Assembly (NCBI GenBank): GCA_964019415.1
Contig: OZ025876.1
Coordinates: 1,225,302-1,289,301, forward strand
DNA length: 64,000 nt
DNA from: Ianthella basta
Taxonomy: Eukaryota > Porifera > Demospongiae > Verongiida > Ianthellidae
Direction: 5' to 3'
Part shown: positions 23,683 to 34,296 of the stretch, one piece after another
How positions within the stretch are numbered: the stretch's first letter is position 1
Layout: each line of letters starts with the position of its first letter
Notes under the pieces: generated by a model
The model's database searches: none
What the model was told of the DNA's origin: nothing
Seen by the model: only the letters and a program-made list of their open reading frames with translations
Translations under genes and position numbers: made by a program

Positions 23683-23854
23683 TCATTGTCCCCGTCATAT
23701 GTTGAAAGTGCCATCCCATCATGACTTATATTATCATTACAACCCAGTGCATCCCCTGCATTGCCACTGTATGCTCCAATGTCCAGTCTGTAGTTGGTGA
23801 GGTTGTTGTTGACAGAGAAGAAGTTGTACTGTGCATACTTCTTGTTGCCATCAA
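23683..23854 (-). pseudogene. FReD internal fragment, second copy
   Basis: Same FDGNKKYAQYN...GCNDNISHDGM...YDGDNDRFC fragment as at 1.4 kb, within the second large duplicated unit. The reading frame is open, but there is no start exon and no domain end, so it is not a gene on its own. Confidence 0.7.
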
Positions 23855-24819
23855 AGCAGCCTCCTCTAGCTGGGGTCATGGGGAAGGACCTCATGAATTT
23901 CATTAAGATGATTTAATTTGTGGATAAGATTGATTTTCTAGTCACTCAGTCTTGTGTATCTGCATTTGTGGCATTGACCTCACCTCCTCTGGTGTCATGG
24001 GTGCATGAATGCTGTTAAGATAACTAGTTTAGTAGAATGTAAACTGCTTTGTCAGTCTCTGATTCCTCATTGTAGTGTCTTTGTGTGGGTCAGTACACAA
24101 CTTTGGACTCATGCAGATCAGATGAAGTACTCTGGTGTCATGGTGTCAACACAGTATTGTCATGTGGTCATGTTCCATGTTCAGTTTGCACACCTCATAA
24201 CTATTAATACAGTACAAGTTGTGAGTTGTCTCATCCTGCTCCAACTTGGGCCAATGAGGTTGCTTTGTGTTTCTTGTAGTGTGTGTAAATAGTCCACTAC
24301 ATCTGTTGTTGTCCAGTCATGAACTGTGCACTGAATTGTGTCATGTATGTTATGAGTGGTGTCCACCCTTTAGTGCATCTCTAGTGTCTACACACTCTCA
24401 TGTCACTCCACTTACCGTTACCCACTACACACTAAGTGGACATCGTCCTCACTACATCAGAAAGACCCATGTCCCTTCACATTAACTGAAAAACACACTG
24501 ATAGTCTATTGCCTAATCTTACATAGAACTTATGTCATGCCGTTCAACTGCTACCAGTGATGTGTTGGTTGTACAGTGGCAGGAGCCTCGATCTATAATG
24601 GACACCTTTGGGGACCAGCTGTCTGTACTCATTAGAGAGATGTCCTTAATTCTGAGGTGTACCGGTAGGTTGGTATACATTTCTATGTGCTGTCATAACA
24701 GACAGTGTTCTCATTATAGAGGTTTCATTTATTGCGAGCTATCCTGATTCAGGGTGTCAGTTAATTAAGTGGTGAGAAGAGTACCACCACTGTGCCACTG
24801 TCATATGTTATGCATACGT
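23855..24819. repeat. Duplicated flank with P block and MITE fragment
   Basis: Matches 1567-2960. P block at 24127; truncated MITE at 24568-24760. A minus-strand frame at 24366-24181 (VHDWTTTDVVDYL) is open here but broken in the paralogous copy at 2.0 kb. Confidence 0.6.
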
Positions 24820-25010
24820 ACCTCTAGTCCATTCAGAACTGTACACTGGCAGACATACGTAGTAACGTACCATAACCATGCATATATAGCTGTCACTGTG
24901 TCTGCATGTCATTGTCCCTGTCACATAATGTATATATAAATACCATCCCATCATTTCATATGTAGCACAACAACCAGTTACCCCTTACGCTGAGGCTGAA
25001 ACACATCTAG
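24820..25010 (-). pseudogene. Decayed FReD relic 3' of FReD-8
   Basis: Degenerate FReD 3' landmarks ('tagtccattcagaactg', 'tgtcattgtccctgtcac', 'accatcccatcattt') with no coding frame; it is in the same relative position as the relics at 3.1 and 19.3 kb. Confidence 0.5.
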
Positions 25011-25367
25011 CCACCCACTTCCAGGAAACTTGGGGTGGGGTGCACAAATGATTTTGACGCCTATGGATAGGTATGTATCATTATAGCTAGTTATTCTTCA
25101 TTCAGGGTACCCTACAGTATAATTATTGACTAGGTTCCTTTCTCAGGGCACCCCATATACTGTATATAGTGGGCTCTTTGTTCAGGGTGTCCTTCATAGA
25201 GAGGTTCCATGCACAGTATGAGCACATTTCACATGTACTTCATCACTGTGTTATTGATTACACTATACACTACAATTGTAGACTACATATCATTGGTTAA
25301 CTCAATATCCTTGTGTGGTTCTAGTGCTGTGTCTGTAGCTAAACTGTGTTCAGTGATGGACACTTGA

Positions 25368-26323
25368 CTAGTCTCTCGTGCGGAGCTTCATTTCAATGCT
25401 TTTGTGGCTGTTGGTAAACCCAGTCCAGCGGTTGTCTCCATTGTATGGTCCATTTAGACCTGCACACTGGCAGGCAATGTACCACCATCCAGCAGAGCTG
25501 GACCGAGCACAACTGTATTTATTGTCCCTGTCATATGTTGTAAATCCCACCCCATCATGGGTAGAGCCTCCACACCCCACCCCATTCAGTGCATTCCCTG
25601 CATTGCCACTGTATGCTTCGATGTCTAGTCTGTAGTTGGTGAGGTTGTTGTTGACAGAGAAGAAGTTGTACTGTGCATACTTCGTGTTGCCATCAAAGTC
25701 ACCCAAGTCCACTCTCAGCTCTGACCTGAAAACTGCTGCAGTTAGACAGTGGATCTTCTCTAGACCCAACCAGTATTCCCATTTCGGGTCACCAAACCCA
25801 TTGACATACTCCAACCATCCCCTGGTGAAGTTGACTTCTCCATTCTTTCGTTTCTGGAAGACCACCCACTGTCCATTGTCCATATCACACCACACATTGA
25901 ATGGTTTGATGCGAGGGCACTGTGGGTCAATGGTGTAGACACCAGACGTGGTGCACCCTCTCTGGTACACCTCTCTGCAGTCACGAGGGAGACCAGGGCC
26001 TCGTGGGGTGCCTGCATGAAGGCAAGAGAGGGGGTGGACCATTATCAGGTATTCTTGCTAGATGTATACGTATGGAAGAAGGTGTATAATATTGCAATAC
26101 TTGCGATTGTGGAGAAGGGAAGGACTCGATTATTTGAGCACTCATAACAATTGCCTGAAGTTTCAATACCCCTCTACATCCAAGTGTATGCTTCCATCTG
26201 ATCTCTTACCACCATTCTACTTCACCCCAGTGTGTAGCTGTTGGTGTGTGTGTGTAACTCACATGAATACCCCAAGCTGATGAAGGCTGCAGTGAGAACT
26301 AGTGTGCTCACAAGTGGAATCAT
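25368..26323 (-). CDS. FReD-8: secreted fibrinogen-related lectin, intact
   Basis: Exon 1 is 26323-26263 (starts MIPLVSTL), the intron 26262-26012 (251 bp) and exon 2 26011-25368; 705 nt, 234 aa. The variable part reads NALNGVGCGGST, then [24 protein letters not shown]. It resembles FReD-1 in having DRDNKYSC and the GWWYIAC segment, while its intron and upstream flank are almost identical to FReD-7 and FReD-10. The pocket region and the flanks therefore have different histories, as recombination or gene conversion would produce. A TTTAAATA motif lies at 26455-26462. Confidence 0.84.
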
Positions 26324-26610
26324 TCTCTTGGACTGTGTTCACTGTCACTGTAGCAGTAGGTATACTGTTGACCACACCTTGTGACTTGTTTCTCTGAAGC
26401 AGGCTCTGTTACTAGGAATGTAGCTAAGGTTGGTTACTGTGAAGACTGGCCTTGTTTAAATAACCTCCTCTGGAGAAGGACCTCATGAATATCTTTGGGA
26501 TAGAATTAATTTTTAATGTCTCTGCATGTCTTGTTTATCAATGCATGAGACATTGACCCTGCCTCCTTTGGGTTCATAAGGAAAGACCTCATGAATACCA
26601 TTAATGTACC

Positions 26611-27327
26611 TAAGGTATATGTAATAGAGAAAAGTAAATTACCTTGTGCGTCTCTGGCTGCTCCTTGTGGTGGTGCCTCTGTGTGGGGGACTGCATTAGG
26701 TGCACTGCGGTGATAAACAAAAGTTTTGGATTTTATTCAGACGAAGTACTCTGGTGTCATGGTGTTGACACAGTATTGTGAAATCTTTGCAGCTGGTCAT
26801 GTTCCAGGTTCAGTTTGCATACCTCATGACTATCACATATCCACCAAACACTTCTATTAGGTAGAATATACCTAAGGACTGCCTAAGTGGGTTTGTAGCA
26901 GCATCCATCATATGTAACTTTGTACACAATAAATACATAGCTAGCTAATGATTCAACGATTGGCTCCTTTTGGGGGTTCATAAGGAAATGAATACCATTA
27001 ATGTAACTAAGGTATATGTAATAGAGAAAAGTAAATTGCCTTGTATGTCTCTGGCTGCTCCTTGTGGTGGTGCCTCTGTGTGGGGGACTGCATTAGGTGC
27101 ACTGCGGTGATAAACAAAAGTTTTGGATTTTATTCAGACGAAGTACTCTGGTGTCATGGTGTTGACACAGTATTGTGAAATCTTTGCAGCTGATCATGTT
27201 CCAGGTTCAGTTTGCATACCTCATGACTATCACATATCCACCAAACACTTCTATTAGGTAGAATATACCTAAGGACTGCCTAAGTGGGTTTGTAGCAGCA
27301 TCCATCATATGTAACTTTGTACACAAT
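26611..27327. repeat. Tandem duplication of a 397-bp upstream block
   Basis: 'taaggtatatgtaatagag' begins at 26611 and again at 27008, and the sequence between repeats almost base for base. The second copy is cut by the LTR element at 27327 and resumes at 33020. Other units have one copy. Confidence 0.85.
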
Positions 27328-27595
27328 TGTACCGTTGTCGTGGGCACGGGGTACATGGGACAAGTCCAGACAGCGAGGACAGGGTAAGGGACAGGCACTA
27401 CGCGAACGGACACTGGTAACGGGAATCAGGGAGCTTTATTGAACAACAACAGCAGCAGTTACAGAGGGAGGAAGTGATCTTTTATAGATGCATGTGTCGA
27501 AAGTTCTAGACAAAGTGGCACTACACATTGTTACATGACACATTGTTACATGACAGCAGGTGATCGGAGCCTCTGGGAGACATGCCTTCACAACA
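27328..27595 (-). repeat. 3' LTR of the Gypsy element
   Basis: 268 bp, nearly identical to the other LTR. It is preceded on the minus strand by the purine tract AAGGAGGGGAGAG (about 27608-27596), the expected polypurine tract. Confidence 0.9.
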
Positions 27596-27635
27596 CTCTC
27601 CCCTCCTTAACTTCACACTGGGTTTGGTTCCTCAA

Positions 27636-28640
27636 TCAACTGTGATAACGATCAGGAGGGCGTCTGGTCCGACTGCTCCTTCTCAGTTGGCTTGATGAGT
27701 CCCTAGGTACTGAATCAGCCTGAGGATCAGTAGTGGTGCAGGGCGCTGAAATTGTTTGCTCCTGGGCCCGGAACCAGGTTGGAGGGCTAGCCCCAGTATA
27801 GCTCCACAGTCTATTTCTGTGAACCACTTTTGGCTTTGCAGTTGGACTGAGCTTGATCCTGTAGACTACATCATTGATCCGTTTAATGACGGTGAAAGGG
27901 CCCTGCCATGGGCGTTGAAGCTTAGGGGAAAGGCCTTTAGTCCGCTGTGGGTTGTGGAGCCAGACTGCGTCACCTGGTTGCAGCCTGTGACACTCCGGTG
28001 ACGAGTCGTACCTCTGCTGCATTCTGTCCGTCACCAGCTTGAGATGGTTTCTGGCAAAGTCATGGACCCTCTCAAGTCGCTCGTGCAGGGCATTGGTGTA
28101 CTCCACAGTTGTCTGAGGCTCCTCTTCTTCAGGTCTAGCAAATGTCAAGTCAACTGGCAGAGTCAGTTCTCTCCCCATCATCAGCTTGGCTGGAGAGCAA
28201 CCAGTACTCTCATGGACGGCTGAACGGTAGGACATTAGGAGAATCTGGAGGTGCTCGTCCCAGTCCTTCTGGTTGTGATCAACGAACTTAGAAAGTAAGG
28301 CTTCCAAGGTCCTATTGAATCGTTCAACCATGCCATCTGACTGTGGATGGTAGGGAGTTGTTCTGGTCTTCTGGATGTCTAGTAACTTGCACATCTCAGC
28401 AAATAAAGCTGACTCAAAATTTCGCCCCTGGTCAGTGTGAATTATTAACGGCATCCCAAACCGGCTGATAAATTCCTGGACCAGTAGTTCTGCTATGGTC
28501 CCCGCTTCTTGATTGACCATTGGATAGGCTGGATTGGATAGATAAGTAATCCGCAATGACAAGGATATACTTGTTGCCTGCTTCTGTAGGGGGTAGTGGG
28601 CCCAGTACATCGATGGCTATGCGCTCCAAAGGGGATCCCA
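27636..28640 (-). pseudogene. Integrase core and C-terminus of the LTR retrotransposon, frameshifted
   Basis: 28640-28535 carries the start of the catalytic core (IAIDVLGPLPPTEAGNKYILVIADY). The frame then shifts between about 28550 and 28525, and the rest (IIHTDQGRNFES, TPYHPQSDGMVERFNRTLE, GPFTVIKRINDVVYRIK) is read in another frame down to 27636. The D,D and E of the catalytic triad are present. The shift plus the upstream stops make the element non-autonomous as sequenced. Confidence 0.85.
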
Positions 28641-28710
28641 CATTGTATGTCCTCAGCGGGGCTTTAGGTTTTCTCTGAGGTCCTCTCTTCTGTGCACACA
28701 GATCACAGCT

Positions 28711-30402
28711 TCAACACCACTCCTGGACATCACGTCTACACTGGAGCCAATAGAATCTCTCCCTGACACGACTGAGGGTCTTAGCCATGCCCAAGTGTCC
28801 TGAAGTTGGGGCATTGTGCAACTCCTGCAGAACCTCCCTTCTCAGGGACTTGGGGAGCACCAGCTGCCTGACAGTGGCATCTCCAGACGGTGTCTCCCAG
28901 AGTCGATACAACACTCCATGGAAGATTTTCAAACTCTCCCACTGGGCACAATAAACGTTTGTGGCTGGAGGGTGGGATGCAGTCTCCTCCCATGAAGGCT
29001 TGTCCTTACTTCTCTCCATCCATTCTAACACTGGCTTGATCTCTGGATCACACAGCTGGGCTTCTCTCAGATTCTCCCAAGACCTGCCTCCAGTGGGTTC
29101 TGGTCCACTCAAGGCAAGCGTGGCTACCTGTGGTACATCTTGACCAGTTATACGGTCATGAGGCTTGTTCCCCCACTCTCGTGACTCCAATCGTTCACAG
29201 TGCTTACAAGTATCTCTCAGGCACGGCCGTCTTGAGAGTGCATCTGCATTGGTATGTTGAACACCGGGCCTGTGCTCCACTGAGAAATCATACTGCTGGA
29301 GACTCTCAATCCATCTGGCAGTCTGGCCCTCTGGGTGCCGGAAGTTCAACAACCAACGAAGAGCTGAATGATCAGTGCGAAGCTGAAACTTCCTACCATA
29401 CAGGTAAGCATGAAAGTGCCTGATTGCCTTCACCATGGCCAGTAGCTCTTTACGGGTCACACAATAGTGGCGTTCTGGTGCTTTCAAGGCGCGACTGAAA
29501 TAAGCAACCACCCTCTCTTGTCCATTAACCTGCTGTGAAAGAACAGCACCGATGCCAGTGCTACTTGCATCGGTGTCAAGCACAAACTCAACATCCAGTT
29601 GCGGATAGGCAAGAATAGGGGACTCTGTCAGCATCTGCTTTAGTTTGCTGAAGGCATCATCAGCTTCCTGTGTCCACTCAAAAGGAGAGACTGTGGCACT
29701 CTGATGTAGGGGGTGTGCAATGTCGGCAAAGAAACTGATGAATCGCCGGTAGTAGGAGCAAAGGCCCAGGAAGCTCTTCACTTCGGTAGCCGTAGTAGGC
29801 TTAGGCCAGAACTTGACTGCCTCAACCTTGCAGGGGTCTGGGGAGATGCCCTTTTCATTGACTACATGACCCAAGTAGTTCACTTCCTTCTGGAAAAGAG
29901 TGCACTTCTTTGGTGACAACTTCAGTTTAGCCTCCCTCAGCCGTTCAAACACTTGTCTCAGGTTGGCAAGCTCCTGGGAAAAGGTACGTCCAGGTACAAG
30001 GATGTCATCCAGGTAAACGAGGGCTATGGATGTGGGTAGCCCAACTAGAACCTGTTCCATCAACCGTTCAAAGGTGGCCGGGGCATTGCAAAGTCCAAAC
30101 GGCATAACCTTGAACTGCCATAGCCCACTCCCAGTTGAAAAGGCAGTTTTTTCTTTGGAGTTGTCATCCAGTTGAACTTGCCAATAACCGCTCTTGAGAT
30201 CAAGTGCAGAAAACCACTTTGCTCCTGATAAGGCCTCAAGAGTGTCATCTATTCGTGGCAATGGATAGGAGTCCTTGTGTGTGACATCATTCAACTTGCG
30301 GTAATCAACACAAAACCTCATACCTCCATCTTTCTTTTGTACGAGCACAATAGGTGATGACCAGGGACTTGCGGATGGCTCAATTACATCTCGCTCTTTC
30401 AT
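28711..30402 (-). CDS. Reverse transcriptase-RNase H and integrase N-terminus of the LTR retrotransposon
   Basis: 563 codons: RT with VDYRKLN (about residue 33), LDLKSGYWQ and YLDDIL (130-135); RNase H with DTDASSTGIGAVL (about 275) and TDHSALRWL; then an integrase zinc region H...GHLG...C around 530-563. The frame ends at TGA within the zinc-binding Cys segment, one codon after WC. The sequence downstream stays in frame, so this too looks like a single point change. Confidence 0.88.
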   Translation of the reverse strand: MKERDVIEPSASPWSSPIVLVQKKDGGMRFCVDYRKLNDVTHKDSYPLPRIDDTLEALSGAKWFSALDLKSGYWQVQLDDNSKEKTAFSTGSGLWQFKVMPFGLCNAPATFERLMEQVLVGLPTSIALVYLDDILVPGRTFSQELANLRQVFERLREAKLKLSPKKCTLFQKEVNYLGHVVNEKGISPDPCKVEAVKFWPKPTTATEVKSFLGLCSYYRRFISFFADIAHPLHQSATVSPFEWTQEADDAFSKLKQMLTESPILAYPQLDVEFVLDTDASSTGIGAVLSQQVNGQERVVAYFSRALKAPERHYCVTRKELLAMVKAIRHFHAYLYGRKFQLRTDHSALRWLLNFRHPEGQTARWIESLQQYDFSVEHRPGVQHTNADALSRRPCLRDTCKHCERLESREWGNKPHDRITGQDVPQVATLALSGPEPTGGRSWENLREAQLCDPEIKPVLEWMERSKDKPSWEETASHPPATNVYCAQWESLKIFHGVLYRLWETPSGDATVRQLVLPKSLRREVLQELHNAPTSGHLGMAKTLSRVRERFYWLQCRRDVQEWC

Positions 30403-30405
30403 CTC

Positions 30406-32727
30406 TCAGACAGCTTTCTCTGCTTCTTCTCTCTTCGCTAGGGGAAGTCGTCTGGGTGGTTGGCGCACCGGTGCGGCTTGGCCAGTATTGATGTGGTGCT
30501 TAACCAGGTCAGTACACCCAATATCTTCTGGACCTGTGGAAAAGACATCGGAATAACAACATAAGAGCTGGTGCACTTCTGGGTGCTTTGCTTCTTCCAG
30601 CCCTAGGATACTGCGGTTATACAGGTCCCTCAGGTGGGTGGGTAAGATTTCCACTGATCTGGTTCTCCGAACATTCTCCATAGGTTCTTCACAGCTAATG
30701 GTCTCGTCTGGAACAATAATGGCACTGACCAGATTGCAATGTGCCACCTCAGTCTCCTTCTTGAGAGTTAGTGGCTGATGGGAGAGGTTCATTACTCTCA
30801 AAGGGACCCTGTCTTTTTCCAGGTCAACAAGTGTCCTCCCCACCAGTAGGCTCCCAAAGGGTGATGGCTGGGTCTGCTCCAGGAGCCCCACTCTGTAGTC
30901 GGTGTGGACTGGGTCTACTTCCACAGGGACAATTGCCTCTGCCAGTGGGGCCAAACAAACTTTCTTTGTCAACACAACCCTGCAGCAGTTTGGTCGTGGA
31001 CTGGTTGATGGCTTCCTCAAGGGAAACTCCTCATCACCAATGACCAGGGCTTGGTCTCGAAGGTTTACCTGACATCCATTTGACTGCAGGAAGTCAAGTC
31101 CAAGGATACACTCGTCATGTATGTCTGCAACCCAGAGCTCCTGCTGGACTACAAGGGATCCAATGCCAAGGTGTAACAGTCCCTTTCCATGGATAGGGGC
31201 TCTTTCCCCAGTTACGGTTCTGAGACAGCTGCTAACAGGATGTATCAGGTTATGGTTAATTCCTCTGAGTATGTCAGGTCTGACAATAGAGATGTTACTA
31301 CCAGTATCAACAGTCAACTCACAGGGTCTCCCATTGATGGTTCCCGGAACTGTCAGGCTGTCTCCTCCGCTGTTAATAGATCCCGTCTTGAAGATGTCAA
31401 ATTCTACTATGGGGGCTGTAGATGTCCCAGCCGAGCTTTGCCCCGCAAGCCCGGCTACTGCCCGTTTCCCGGACGGGACACTGTATCCCCCCCCCTGTTG
31501 CTTCTTCTGCAGCCGAGGGCACTCTTGTCTAAGGTGGCCTTTCTCCCCACACTCCCAGCAAGTCAAGGCATTTCCTCTGCCTGGTTTCCTTCTGAATGGG
31601 AGTGAGCTTGCATCACCACGAATAGCATCTACCAGTTGCTGTAGGATGTCTTCCCTGGCTGTAGCTGTGGACACCTGCTGTTGCACTGCGTATCCATCCT
31701 CCAGCGACTGGGCTTCTCTCACGTATTTCACTCTTTGCCTGCTGGCTAGTTGATAAGACTCTAGTTCCAGAGCAATCCTCAAGGCGTCACGCAATGTCAC
31801 TGGCTTGTTCTGGCGAATACGAAGCCTCACGTCCTCTTCCACCAAAGCATCTACGAATTGGTCTTGTGCAAGAACCTGGATCATGTCTTCGGTTGCTCCT
31901 GGGTATGCAAGGCGTGTAAGGCGTTCAACATCTTCTGCCAGCTCAGCCAAGGTCTCATCTCTGTGACGGGTTCTGGACTTGAGGCGCATCCTGTTCAGTT
32001 CAGTCTGGTGTGTCGCACCAAATCGGGAGTCCAGTGCTGTAGTCAGGGCTGCATAGTCATGGCGCTTCTCCGGAGGGAGGTTTGTCAGTACGGTGGCTGC
32101 AGCCCCTTTTAGACTGATGGCCAGATAAGTGGCCTTCTCTGAGCGGTCCCACCCATTCATTTCTGCCAACAACTCAAATTGGGCATGGTAGGCGTCCCAA
32201 GCAAGCGTCCCATCGAATGGTGCAGGGTGCTGTTGTACCACACTCGGGGTGAGGGGTGTCCTGCCCGCTGCACTGGTGTCCTCAACCCGATTAGTCTGCC
32301 CTCCAATTGCTTCTGTATTCGGGTTCGAAGGCGTGAAGGGGCGCGCAGCAGGGCGAAGACCGGGTGTAGCTCTAAGCTCCCGTAGTAGTTCCACGCGAAG
32401 TTCCTGCTTCAGTGACTCGCGGCTTTCTCCGACCTCGATGCGGAGCTGATTCGTCAGTCCTGATACTGAGCTCTCCATTGCACTCAGCCGACCCTCAACG
32501 GTCAGCTTTACGGAGCTCAAATCTCCTGCGATGGCACTGACTTCCTGTTCAGTCTCCTTTTGCTTCTGGGCGATACCGTCTACTCGTTCCGACTGCTGCT
32601 GACTCAGCATCCTCAGATGCTCACTAATTTGCTCCGACTGCTCGTCCATTCGCCGGAATATCTTTTCGTTCTGCTGGATCACCTCCTCAAGAAGAGCCTC
32701 CATCTTGGTTGTCGCTCTGGTACTCAT
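30406..32727 (-). CDS. Gag-protease polyprotein of the LTR retrotransposon
   Basis: 773 codons starting 25 nt inside the 5' LTR-proximal leader. Residues 1-115 are a Gln/Glu-rich coiled coil; 165-335 a retrotransposon Gag (capsid-like) region with PFDGTLAWDAYHAQFELL; 390-403 a CCHC zinc knuckle (CWECGEKGHLRQEC); about 473-480 the aspartic protease site VDTGSNIS. It ends at a TGA (30408-30406) lying in the same frame as the RT region immediately downstream, so the stop is either a nonsense mutation or a readthrough stop. Confidence 0.88.
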   Translation of the reverse strand: MSTRATTKMEALLEEVIQQNEKIFRRMDEQSEQISEHLRMLSQQQSERVDGIAQKQKETEQEVSAIAGDLSSVKLTVEGRLSAMESSVSGLTNQLRIEVGESRESLKQELRVELLRELRATPGLRPAARPFTPSNPNTEAIGGQTNRVEDTSAAGRTPLTPSVVQQHPAPFDGTLAWDAYHAQFELLAEMNGWDRSEKATYLAISLKGAAATVLTNLPPEKRHDYAALTTALDSRFGATHQTELNRMRLKSRTRHRDETLAELAEDVERLTRLAYPGATEDMIQVLAQDQFVDALVEEDVRLRIRQNKPVTLRDALRIALELESYQLASRQRVKYVREAQSLEDGYAVQQQVSTATAREDILQQLVDAIRGDASSLPFRRKPGRGNALTCWECGEKGHLRQECPRLQKKQQGGGYSVPSGKRAVAGLAGQSSAGTSTAPIVEFDIFKTGSINSGGDSLTVPGTINGRPCELTVDTGSNISIVRPDILRGINHNLIHPVSSCLRTVTGERAPIHGKGLLHLGIGSLVVQQELWVADIHDECILGLDFLQSNGCQVNLRDQALVIGDEEFPLRKPSTSPRPNCCRVVLTKKVCLAPLAEAIVPVEVDPVHTDYRVGLLEQTQPSPFGSLLVGRTLVDLEKDRVPLRVMNLSHQPLTLKKETEVAHCNLVSAIIVPDETISCEEPMENVRRTRSVEILPTHLRDLYNRSILGLEEAKHPEVHQLLCCYSDVFSTGPEDIGCTDLVKHHINTGQAAPVRQPPRRLPLAKREEAEKAV

Positions 32728-32751
32728 CTAGATCCCACTTCTGACACCAAT

Positions 32752-33019
32752 TGTACCGTTGTCGTGGGCACGGGGTACATGGGACAAGTCCAGACAGCGA
32801 GGACAGGGTAAGGGACAGGCACTACGCGAACGGACACTGGTAACGGGAATCAGGGAGCTTTATTGAACAACAACAGCAGCAGTTACAGAGGGAGGAGGTG
32901 ATCTTTTATAGATGCATGTGTCGAAAGTTCTAGACAAAGTGGCACTACACATTGTTACATGACACATTGTTACATGACAGCAGGTGATCGGAGCCTCTGG
33001 GAGACATGCCTTCACAACA
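32752..33019 (-). repeat. 5' LTR of the Gypsy element
   Basis: 268 bp. Carries a TATAAAA motif (32910-32904) as a likely promoter for the element. Just inside lies a primer-binding-like site starting TGGTGTCAGAAGTGGG (32749 downward). Confidence 0.9.
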
Positions 33020-33516
33020 CAATAAATACATAGCTAGCTAATGATTCAACCATTGGCTCCTTTGGGGGGTCATAAGGAAATGAATACCATTAATGTAACT
33101 AAGGTATATGTAATAGAGAAAAGTAAATTACCTTACCTTACTTGGCCTTACTAGATAGTGTGTAGAAAGCTATGATCATATGGATTAGCTTCCTAGCCAC
33201 TAAGGCTTTACCAACAGGTTTTAGTACTAGCTCTGAAGAGGAGGATCAGATCACTCAACACCGGCCATGCATGCCCCCTTGGAAAAATCTCACTCACCCC
33301 CAATTAGATGATTCTTTGTATTTCTCTTGCCTCCCGCATAATACTCAGATCCTCAGTTCGGCTTTGCTGAAGATGCTTCTAAGCTTAGCACTAAGCATGC
33401 TTGTGTACAATGGTAGGTGTGCATGTGCATGTGTGTATGTGTATGTATGTATATGTATGCAGTGGCAGTAGATGTACTCCTGTTCCCATTCACCGCACTA
33501 CATCACTGTACCCACA

Positions 33517-33770
33517 GGGCGGCTTGTCAGTGAGGTACTGGTGAGGAAGAAGGATGCCAACATCAAGAAGAATTCTTCCTTAAGTTTGTAAATAAACTAA
33601 TATAGGTGAGCCTAGTGTGTGGTTACATTTGTACTGTTACAGTAGCCACAACTGTGTTTTTGTATAAGGGTGTAATGGTGTATGTGTCTGTTCTGTCTGT
33701 ATATTCAGAGTACTCTCACTGAACAGCAGAGGGATTCACTTAGTGCTGACTTTGAATCTGTCTAACTCAA
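33517..33770 (+). pseudogene. UPF2 exon fragments, fifth copy
   Basis: GRPV exon copy (GRLVSEVLVRKKDANIKKNSS, then a four-base insertion) and RTLTEQQ copy with S in place of the first residue. Nearly identical to 39267-39520. Confidence 0.65.
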
Positions 33771-34296
33771 CCTTAACTATACATACCCCCATCTGGTGTA
33801 CAACTGCTGGTCTGGTCATTAGATTATATACGTATAATTATATGTACGTACACTGTACAAGCAGGTAGGTTGTTTACTGCAAAGACGAGCCTCCTCTCTA
33901 TGAGGGAAGACCTCATGAATTTCTTTGGGATAAAATGGATGTCTAATGACTCTGCATGACTTGTTGATCTGTGGGTGAGGCATTGACCCCACATCCTTTG
34001 GGTTCATGAGGATCGAAAACATCGTGAATACCATGAATATGAAAAAAATAAATTACTTCATATGTAAGTCCCTGGTTTCCCTTTGTGGTAGTGTCTCCAC
34101 CCACACTGCATGCATTGCTGTAGTGTACTGTGGTACAGGGTTTTGCAAATGGTTGTCTGAAACGTTATTCGACTCACGACTCACCTTTCAACTTTGATCT
34201 TATACTTTAGGTGCTATTACATTAAGGTTCAAAGTTCAGAGGTGAGTCATGTGCGTGAGTCGAGTGACGGTTGCGACAACCATTTTGCAAAACCTG

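Larger units (their letters stand above)
27328..33019 (-). mobile_element. Ty3/Gypsy-type LTR retrotransposon, 5.7 kb, defective
   Basis: Two 268-bp LTRs (27328-27595 and 32752-33019) begin TG and end CA in both orientations and differ at about one visible position. A 4-bp target duplication CAAT lies at 27324-27327 and 33020-33023; the uninterrupted site is visible in paralogous units ('gtacacaataaat'). Gene order on the minus strand is gag-protease-RT-RNaseH-integrase, which is Gypsy order. The coding region has two in-frame TGA codons and one frameshift. The element lies in the second of two tandem 397-bp repeats. Confidence 0.93.

Noticed and set aside
24181-24366. Minus-strand frame with a SAM-like look (VHDWTTTDVVDYL)
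   Set aside because: Interrupted in the paralogous copy at about 2.0 kb and too short to judge. Kept only as a note to the P block.
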